Positions 1-5,153 of a DNA stretch of 7,525 nt are shown piece by piece. A program made the position numbers and the translations under genes. The stretch's first letter is position 1; each line of letters starts with the position of its first letter. The notes beneath the pieces were generated by a model. It was not told the origin of the DNA and made no database searches. It worked only from the letters and a program-made list of their open reading frames with translations. The stretch comes from an uncultured Frankiales bacterium. Lineage in GTDB: Bacteria; Actinomycetota; Actinomycetes; Mycobacteriales; SCTD01. The stretch is from contig CAMLIA010000196.1 of NCBI GenBank assembly GCA_946479905.1, positions 1 to 7,525 on the forward strand, read 5' to 3'.

Positions 1-177
1 GGCGGTCACGTTGACCGTCGAGGGGGAGGCCTGCTGGTAGGTGGCGGGGTTGGCCGTGACGGACGTGACGGACGCCGAGGCGGCCGTGGCCATCAGCGGG
101 AGCGACACCCCCGTCAGGGTCGCAATGGTGGCGATACCCGCGAGTGCGCGGGTTCCCACCTTTGGCGTTCGGAACAT
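1..177 (-). CDS. Secreted protein, N-terminal part (gene runs off the window)
   Basis: Fifty-nine codons from an ATG at 177-175 run leftward off the window edge. The protein begins MFRTPKVGTRALAGIATIAT, a positively charged n-region followed by a hydrophobic core (about residues 12-30) and a small-residue Ala/Ser stretch (ATAASAS) that suits signal peptidase I cleavage near residue 35. The mature start is rich in Thr, Ser and Val (SVTSVTANPATYQQ), as in surface or Ig-like beta proteins, but too little is present to name a family. A purine-rich GAAAGGGA (190-183) lies 5 nt before the ATG and supports this start. The gene follows the membrane-tethered sigma factor on the same strand, 156 bp downstream, with a strong palindrome between them, so it may have its own promoter. 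That it is exported is fairly sure; the function is unknown. Confidence 0.8.
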   Translation of the reverse strand, partial: MFRTPKVGTRALAGIATIATLTGVSLPLMATAASASVTSVTANPATYQQASPSTVNVTA

Positions 178-283
178 GCAGATCCCTTTCGTTTGCACCA
201 AGCGGCGTTGCCTGGAGCTCAGTTCTGGAGCCCGGTGCTCCGTCCCTGTCGTGCTACCTGCCTGTCCGGCGGGCCGCGGGTCC

Positions 284-319
284 TTCACTCGCTCGGCAAC
301 GCGTTGCCGCTCGAGTGAA
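284..319. repeat. 36-bp near-perfect palindrome, possible terminator of the sigma gene or an operator
   Basis: The 36 bases are centred at 301/302, with arms pairing at all but two adjacent positions (292/311 and 293/310). The core is CGGCAACGCGTTGCCG and the outer arms are TTCACTCG and CGAGTGAA. As minus-strand RNA it could fold into a long hairpin starting 14 nt past the sigma-factor stop codon, without a U-tract. That suits a GC-rich actinobacterial terminator, but a symmetric protein-binding site is also possible. A direct GGTCC lies at 279-283 and again at 321-325, almost exactly flanking the palindrome. Confidence 0.6.
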
Positions 320-333
320 AGGTCCGCTGCCTA

Positions 334-1959
334 CTAGGACGACGGCAGGGGCTCTTGGTCGCGCCCAACAGGGTTTTCTCTCCCTGTGGACAGGTTGGTG
401 GTGGTTGGTCCAAGCGGGACTGTAGACCCATCCGGCGGCGCAGCGCTCGTCTGGTTCGTCCCGCTTGTCGTGAGCGTGGGGAGGGGGTCGTTGGGCCCGC
501 CGACGACCACTCGTTCGGCAAGAACGGTGGTCAGATCCGCTGCGTACAGCGCTTGGACGACGAAGCGGTCGCTGGACGGCAGCGTGCCCGCGGTGGCCGC
601 CGGCAGGGTGAACGTGGTGTCGATGACGACGCTCACGGTCCCGTTCGCGTTGCGCGTGACGTCCGTCGCCGGGGCAGCGTCCGTGGCGCCCAGCTGAGCC
701 GGCACCGCCGCCCCCTCGACCGGCAGAGCGGCATCAGCGTTGTAGGTGACCGACCCGTCCTCGGCGTTGGACAGCGTTTGCGTCAGCACGAGCGGGCCCT
801 GGTCGGTCGCGGCGACGAACTTGCTGAACGCGGCTGTCGTGCCGGCCACCTGGTCGAACGTCTGCGACCCCTGGATCGCCGGACGCGACCTCGCGCTGAG
901 CAGGCCGGACAGGGACAGCCGGCTGGTGGTCTCAGCAGGCGCGACCACGGGATCCACCACCGGGGCTGCCACCGGCGGGCTCGTGGGCTTGTGCACCACC
1001 GGCTTCGAGGGGGCGACGGCAGGAGCGGCAGCCGCGGGGTGCGCCCCGGGCCTCGGCGTCCGTGCATGCACGACGTGAGCGGCAGGCGGGGTGGCGGCGC
1101 GGGCAGGCGCCGCCGTCACGCCCACGGTGCCGTGCGGCAGAGTCGGCTCGCCGAGCAGGCCCTCGAAGGGGCCCGCGGTCGGGAGGGCACCGACCACCTG
1201 CCCGCCCCGGTCACTGCTCCGCAGGCCCAGCACACCTGCCAGCACGAGCAGCAGCGCGACGACAGCAGCGCCGGTGGGCCGGGCTGCTGAGCCGAGCCGC
1301 TCGCGGTTGGCGGCGAGCACGTTGGCGAGGTCGAGGTCCGCGCCGGGCTCGACGTGGGTGCCGACCAGGAGCCGGCGCAGCGAGCGGCGGGCCCGGTGCA
1401 GGATGTGCTTGACCTGCTCGACCGGGACGTCGAGCTCCTCGGCGATCTGCGGGAGCGACTTCTCCTGGACCTCGCGCTTGATGAGCGCCTCGCGGTGCAG
1501 GGGCGACAGCAGCGCGAGCGCCTCCCGGACGAGCGCGGCGTCCTCCGCCGCGACGACCGGGTCGAGCTCCTCGTCCTCGGCCAGCTCGGCACCGACGCTC
1601 TCGAGGTCGACGAGCCGCGGCCGGCGCTGGTCGGCCCGGTAGCGGTCGATGCAGAGGTTGGTGATCGTCCGGCGGGCGTAGGCGAGCGCCTGCAGCTCGT
1701 TGTCGAGCTCCGGCAGCGCGAGGAAGAGCTTGAGGAAGCCCTCCTGGACGACCTCGTCGACGTCACGCTGGTCGTGCAGGAAGCGGCGCGCGTGGAGCGC
1801 GAAGGACCACCGGTGCCGCATGTAAAGGGCAGCGAAGTCGTGCGGGTCGGAGCCGAGCGGACGGGTGGGCTCGAGCAGGTCCCCGCGGTCGTCCACGAAG
1901 ACGGGATCGTCGGCCACAGGGGGCAGCACGACCACGTCCCGCTGGGCGGCCTCCGTCAC
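334..1959 (-). CDS. ECF-like sigma factor with C-terminal transmembrane helix and extracytoplasmic domain
   Basis: The 541-residue protein begins as an RNA polymerase sigma factor. Region 2 covers about residues 41-110 (DVDEVVQEGFLKLF at 66-79; NLCIDRYRAD at 101-110). Region 4 covers about 142-198 (ALALLSPLHREALIKRE, then the helix-turn-helix LPQIAEELDVPVEQVKHILH). A classical ECF factor would end near 200. Here one hydrophobic helix follows (about 229-247, GAAVVALLLVLAGVLGL), preceded by Arg-rich sequence, which predicts the sigma domains in the cytosol. Outside come a Pro/Ala-rich spacer (about 280-345), a beta-rich stretch (about 346-490) and a Thr/Ser-rich tail. GTG at 1959 is the only start codon after the upstream in-frame stop; GGAAG and AGAGG lie just before it. 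The gene ends in TAGTAG. Inference: a membrane-anchored sigma factor activated by signal-dependent release. No anti-sigma gene is adjacent. Confidence 0.9.
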   Translation of the reverse strand: MTEAAQRDVVVLPPVADDPVFVDDRGDLLEPTRPLGSDPHDFAALYMRHRWSFALHARRFLHDQRDVDEVVQEGFLKLFLALPELDNELQALAYARRTITNLCIDRYRADQRRPRLVDLESVGAELAEDEELDPVVAAEDAALVREALALLSPLHREALIKREVQEKSLPQIAEELDVPVEQVKHILHRARRSLRRLLVGTHVEPGADLDLANVLAANRERLGSAARPTGAAVVALLLVLAGVLGLRSSDRGGQVVGALPTAGPFEGLLGEPTLPHGTVGVTAAPARAATPPAAHVVHARTPRPGAHPAAAAPAVAPSKPVVHKPTSPPVAAPVVDPVVAPAETTSRLSLSGLLSARSRPAIQGSQTFDQVAGTTAAFSKFVAATDQGPLVLTQTLSNAEDGSVTYNADAALPVEGAAVPAQLGATDAAPATDVTRNANGTVSVVIDTTFTLPAATAGTLPSSDRFVVQALYAADLTTVLAERVVVGGPNDPLPTLTTSGTNQTSAAPPDGSTVPLGPTTTNLSTGRENPVGRDQEPLPSS

Positions 1960-1994
1960 GTGCCTCTGCTTCCGTTGTCCGTGCCCGCAGGCAT
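1956..1994 (-). CDS. Possible 12-codon leader ORF overlapping the sigma-factor start
   Basis: An ATG at 1994-1992 opens a short frame, MPAGTDNGSRGT, whose TGA (1958-1956) overlaps the sigma GTG start in the arrangement GTGA. Such a 4-base overlap is a common layout for translational coupling. There is no strong Shine-Dalgarno before the ATG. It would lie close to the transcript start predicted from the ECF-like promoter at 2008-2033, so it could be read as a nearly leaderless peptide. It is very short and may be chance. Confidence 0.25.
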   Translation of the reverse strand: MPAGTDNGSRGT

Positions 1995-2007
1995 CCCGTC
2001 ATCTGTG

Positions 2008-2033
2008 TAGGACGACAAGAGCCTGCCACGGTT
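2008..2033 (-). promoter_or_regulatory. Candidate ECF-type promoter of the sigma-factor gene
   Basis: Read on the minus strand, CAACC carries AAC at 2033-2031 and GTCGTCCTA carries CGTC at 2014-2011, with exactly 16 bases between. AAC-N16/17-CGTC is the general layout of ECF sigma promoters. It would start transcription near 2002-2005, giving a 5' leader of roughly 45 nt before the GTG at 1959. As the gene encodes an ECF-like factor, autoregulation is a reasonable inference. The bases further upstream (about 2041-2100) are distinctly AT-richer than the surroundings and may hold other control sites; I could not assign them. Confidence 0.4.
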
Positions 2034-2132
2034 GCTGCTGCGAACAAGTTTTAGCCATTTCGAACTATGCGTAATCGTGATCTTGGTCAGAGTTAGGGAT
2101 GTCTGTCCGCTTCGCGCGTTTGGACCGGTGCT

Positions 2133-2138
2133 TACGCT
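2133..2138 (+). promoter_or_regulatory. Candidate -10 element for leaderless cysS transcript
   Basis: TACGCT fits the actinobacterial TANNNT -10 pattern and ends six bases before the GTG start of the CysRS gene. That is the spacing expected when the transcript begins at the start codon. No Shine-Dalgarno-like sequence precedes the GTG, which agrees with a leaderless mRNA. No convincing -35 is seen. Confidence 0.3.
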
Positions 2139-2144
2139 GCCCAC

Positions 2145-3542
2145 GTGCTGACCCTCATGGACACCCGGACGCGCGCGGTAGGGCCGATCGTCCCGTCGAC
2201 CCCCGGGCTCCTCAAGGTCTACGCGTGCGGCCCGACCGTCTACCGCTACGCCCACGTCGGGAACCTGCGCACCTTCCTGCTGACGGACCTCATCCGTCGT
2301 ACCGCCGTGGCCCACGGCCTCCAGGTCCGGCTGGTGCAGAACATCACCGACGTCGGCCACCTCCAGGACGACACCGACCTCGACGCCGACGGCGAGGACA
2401 AGCTGCTCGCGCAGGCCCGGGCGGAGGACAAGGACCCCTTCGCGGTCGCGCGGCACTACGAGGAGGCCTTCCACCGCGACCAGTCGCTGCTCGGCGTGCA
2501 CCCGGCGGACGCCTACCCGCGGGCGTCGGAGTGCATCGACCTGATGCTGGCCATGATCGAGCGGCTGGTCGAGAAGGGCCATGCGTACGTCGGGGGCGAC
2601 GGCACCGTGTACTTCGCGGCCGAGTCCTACGCCTCCTACGGGGCGATCAGCGGCAACAAGCTGTCCGAGCTGCGGGCCGGGCACCGGACCGACGCCGCGG
2701 AGCTCGCGAAGGGCAAGCGGTTCCACGCCGACTGGGCGCTGTGGAAGCGTGCCGGCGCCGACCGGGCGATGACCTGGGACTCGCCGTGGGGGCCCGGCTT
2801 CCCCGGCTGGCACATCGAGTGCTCGGCGATGTCGCTGGACATCCTCGGCTCGACCATCGACATCCACACCGGCGGCATCGACCTGCGGTTCCCGCACCAC
2901 GAGGACGAGCGCGCGCAGAGCGACTGCTTCGCGGGCAAGGAGGTCGTGCGGCACTGGGTGCACGGCGAGCACCTGCTCTTCGAGGGCCGCAAGATGGCGA
3001 AGTCCACCGGGAACGTGGTGCTGGTGAGCGACGTCGTCGAGCGCGGCTTCGACCCACTGGCACTGCGACTGGCCTTCCTCGGCACGAGGTACCGCCAGCA
3101 GGCCAACCTCTCGTGGGCGGAGATCGCCGGCGCGCAGAAGACGCTGTCCCGGTGGCGGGCCGCGGTCGCCGCGTGGGCGGAGGAGCCGTCGAAGCCGATG
3201 TGCGCCGAGATCCAGCAGGGGGTCCTGGATGCCTTCAGCGACGACCTGGACACCCCGCGGGCGCTGCAGGTGCTCCGTGCCTTCGAGAAGGCCGACATGC
3301 CGGCCGGCTGCAAGTTCGAGACCTTCGCCTGGGCCGACCGGCTGCTCGGGCTCGACCTCGCCCGCGACGTCGGCCGCGCATCTGCGACGCTGCCACCCGG
3401 GGCGTCGGAGCTGCTGGCCGAGCGTGCCGAGGCCAGGGGGGCGAAGGACTTCGCGGCCTCGGACCGGCTGCGGGACGAGCTGGCTGCCCTTGGCTTACTG
3501 GTGAAGGACACCCCCACCGGCCAGGAGTGGACCCTGGCCTGA
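2145..3542 (+). CDS. cysS: Cysteinyl-tRNA synthetase
   Basis: The 465-residue class I synthetase charges tRNA-Cys with cysteine in the cytosol. The HIGH-type motif is HVGN at 37-40 and the KMSKS-type motif is KMAKS at 283-287. The residues that bind zinc and recognise cysteine in E. coli CysRS (C28, W205, C209, H224, H234, E238) match here C28, W222, C226, H241, H251 and E255, with a constant offset of 17 after the first. The C-terminal DALR-type region ends with AKDFAASDRLRDELAALG and DTPTGQEW, typical of CysRS; it is absent from the shorter MshC ligases. Length is normal. GTG at 2145 gives the familiar LTLMDTRTR opening; ATG at 2157 is the alternative. It stands apart from other translation genes, and its KMAKS and IHTGGID variants suggest a less common CysRS branch, perhaps a second copy. 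Confidence 0.95.
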   Translation: MLTLMDTRTRAVGPIVPSTPGLLKVYACGPTVYRYAHVGNLRTFLLTDLIRRTAVAHGLQVRLVQNITDVGHLQDDTDLDADGEDKLLAQARAEDKDPFAVARHYEEAFHRDQSLLGVHPADAYPRASECIDLMLAMIERLVEKGHAYVGGDGTVYFAAESYASYGAISGNKLSELRAGHRTDAAELAKGKRFHADWALWKRAGADRAMTWDSPWGPGFPGWHIECSAMSLDILGSTIDIHTGGIDLRFPHHEDERAQSDCFAGKEVVRHWVHGEHLLFEGRKMAKSTGNVVLVSDVVERGFDPLALRLAFLGTRYRQQANLSWAEIAGAQKTLSRWRAAVAAWAEEPSKPMCAEIQQGVLDAFSDDLDTPRALQVLRAFEKADMPAGCKFETFAWADRLLGLDLARDVGRASATLPPGASELLAERAEARGAKDFAASDRLRDELAALGLLVKDTPTGQEWTLA

Positions 3543-3554
3543 GCCGGGCGGCTC
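3541..3554 (+). terminator. Weak hairpin at the cysS stop codon
   Basis: GAGCC (3541-3545) and GGCTC (3550-3554) can pair around a GGGC loop, starting inside the TGA stop codon. The stem is only five base pairs and no T-run follows, so this is at best a weak terminator. The remaining 78 bases up to the next gene show only that gene's ribosome binding site. Confidence 0.2.
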
Positions 3555-3632
3555 TCCACAGATCCGCGGAGGCCACGTCAAGCCCACCGGCGAGCGGCCA
3601 GGCTCTGGTCATGCAGCAGGGAAAGGGGCACG

Positions 3633-4181
3633 ATGACGACCGTGACGACGCTCCCGTTCAGCCGGGCGCTCACCTATGACGACCTCGCGTCGATGCCGGA
3701 GGACGGCCACCGGTACGAGCTCATCGACGGCGTGCTCATCGTGAGCCCCAGCCCGCAGCTGCCACACCAGGACATGGTGGGCAACCTCTACCTGCTGCTG
3801 CGTGCGTCGTGCCCAGCGGATCTCAAGGTCGTCCTCGCGCCTTTCGACGTGGTCCTCGCCGACGACACCGTGCTCATCCCGGACCTCATCGTGGTGTCCC
3901 GCGCCCAGGTCACCCGCAAGAACCTGCCGGGACCTCCGCTGCTCGCCGTCGAGGTCCTCTCGCCGAGCACGCGCCGCATCGACCTGCTCCTCAAGCGTGA
4001 TCGTCTGCAGGCCGCGGGCGCCCCCTCCTACTGGCTCGTCGACCCGGTCGACGTGAGCGTCACCGTGCTGGAGCTGCGCGACGGAAGCTATGTCGAGGTC
4101 GCTCGCGTCATGGGCGAGGAGGCGTACGACGTAGGCCTGCCCTACCCGATGAGGATCGTGCCGAGCCAGCTGCTCGACTGA
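3633..4181 (+). CDS. Uma2-family protein (PD-(D/E)XK nuclease fold, DUF820)
   Basis: The 182-residue protein has the full Uma2 motif series: YELIDG with E29, IPDLIVV with D84, LAVEVLSPSTRR with E107, the following basic LLLKRD (K121), and YWLVDP at 133-138. In this family the acidic residues and lysine form a restriction-endonuclease-like active site. Real substrates are not established; the family is very common in cyanobacteria and actinobacteria, often in many copies. Length is usual (about 180-200). AGGAAAGG at 3618-3625 lies seven nt before the ATG at 3633 and makes this start convincing. It lies 90 bp after cysS on the same strand and could be co-transcribed. Its stop codon is directly followed by the stop codon of the opposing gene, with no space for a terminator. 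I see no toxin or antitoxin partner beside it. Confidence 0.88.
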   Translation: MTTVTTLPFSRALTYDDLASMPEDGHRYELIDGVLIVSPSPQLPHQDMVGNLYLLLRASCPADLKVVLAPFDVVLADDTVLIPDLIVVSRAQVTRKNLPGPPLLAVEVLSPSTRRIDLLLKRDRLQAAGAPSYWLVDPVDVSVTVLELRDGSYVEVARVMGEEAYDVGLPYPMRIVPSQLLD

Positions 4182-5153
4182 TTAGTGACCGGACGCGAGC
4201 CGGGCGTTGTCGATGACGATGGCCGCGGGCCCCTCGATGAGCTTCAGGGTGGACAGCGCCGTCTCGCCGAACGCCTGCTTGACGGCTGACGAGAGCGCGA
4301 GCACGCCGACGACCGAGCCGCCGTGGCCGCGGAGCGGCATGGACAGGAAGGTGGCCATCTCGACGCCACCGGTCAGCTCGTCAGGGTCCTCGACGATCTT
4401 GCCGCCGGCCTCGGCGACCCGGACGTCGAGACCCGACACGTCCAGCTGCGAGCCGCCGTAGGACGACAGGCCCTCGACCGCGGCGGTGAGGAACTCGTCG
4501 TAGTGGGAGCGGGCCGTGGGCTGCCCCACCGCGAGGTAGGCGGACTTCTCGGCGCCGAGCATGACCGCGGCCAGGTCGTAGCCGACGAACCGCTGCAGCA
4601 CGCCCAGCAGCGCCGCGACGGAGGCCTCCAGGCCGTTGGCGGTGGCGGCGATGGCCATCACCGACTGGGCGACGGAGGACTCGAAGAGCTTGCGGTCGAG
4701 CAGGTCGCAGACCCGGGACAGCACGTCCTCCTCGGTCAGCTCGAGGGTGTCCGGCGCCAGCCGGGCGCGGCCACCCCGCGCGGCGGTGGCGGCCATGAGG
4801 ACCTCCTCGATGGTGCCGGAGAGCTCCGGCGCCTCGAAGTCCTTGGTGAGGTAGCGGTCGACGCCGGCCTGACCGGCCCAGTAGCGGTCGGAGGCGGCGT
4901 CGAGGGAGGTCAGCATGATCACCGGGATGTCCGCGGTCTGCCAGTCGTCCTTGAGCAGCCGGGCGGCGATGAAGCCGGAGACGCGTGGCATCTGCACGTC
5001 GAGCACGACCGCGTCGGGCTGCTCCTTGAAGACGGCCTGGACGGCCTCGATGCCGTCCTCGGCGGCCACGACCTCGTGGCCCTCCTTGGTCAGCACACTC
5101 GTCACGATCCTGCGCAGGGTCGGCGAGTCGTCCGCGATCACGATCCTTGCCAT
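4182..5153 (-). CDS. Response regulator with receiver and GAF domains
   Basis: The 323-residue protein starts with a CheY-like receiver domain (about residues 2-120). The acid pocket is D8/D9, the phosphoacceptor is D52 in LDVQMP, T82 sits in MLTS and K104 in LTKD, so all phosphorylation residues are intact. A helical linker (about 125-160) leads to a GAF-like domain (about 160-318), recognised by the pattern MATFLSMPLRGHGGSVVGVLAL near 266-287 and a closing helix AIVIDNARL. There is no DNA-binding or enzymatic output domain, so output is probably by protein contact or ligand-gated signalling. The ATG at 5153-5151 shares one base with the cheA stop (TGATG), and AGGA lies five nt upstream inside cheA, which points to coupled translation. 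The likely phosphodonor is the upstream CheA. The GAF ligand is unknown. Confidence 0.88.
   Translation of the reverse strand: MARIVIADDSPTLRRIVTSVLTKEGHEVVAAEDGIEAVQAVFKEQPDAVVLDVQMPRVSGFIAARLLKDDWQTADIPVIMLTSLDAASDRYWAGQAGVDRYLTKDFEAPELSGTIEEVLMAATAARGGRARLAPDTLELTEEDVLSRVCDLLDRKLFESSVAQSVMAIAATANGLEASVAALLGVLQRFVGYDLAAVMLGAEKSAYLAVGQPTARSHYDEFLTAAVEGLSSYGGSQLDVSGLDVRVAEAGGKIVEDPDELTGGVEMATFLSMPLRGHGGSVVGVLALSSAVKQAFGETALSTLKLIEGPAAIVIDNARLASGH

Noticed and set aside
178..333. Possible c-di-GMP or c-di-AMP riboswitch before the secreted-protein gene
   Set aside because: I looked for the conserved GEMM and ydaO core motifs and found none. Only the palindrome and a ribosome binding site can be supported.
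335..343. TAGGACGAC at the sigma stop, repeated near its promoter (2008-2016)
   Set aside because: The same nine bases also occur inside the REC-GAF gene near 4458, so this is probably chance in GC-rich sequence and not a repeat unit.
355..1290. Long plus-strand frames opposite the sigma-factor C-terminal part
   Set aside because: Arg/Gly-rich shadow frames without ribosome sites or motifs. The minus-strand frame has clear sigma domains and continuous codon bias.
2000..2002. An ATG near the predicted sigma transcript start opening another minus-strand frame
   Set aside because: Its frame runs as an Arg/Ala-rich shadow through the sigma gene and has no domain. It is not a credible gene.
1956..2972. 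A 338-codon minus-strand frame antisense to cysS
   Set aside because: Its composition mirrors cysS codons and no domain is seen. Only the last 12 codons, in the leader, were kept as a possible mini-ORF.
2145..3542. MshC (mycothiol cysteine ligase) as an alternative identity of the CysRS-like gene
   Set aside because: The protein is longer than MshC and has a typical CysRS C-terminal anticodon-binding end and the IHTGGID segment with H241, which favours CysRS.
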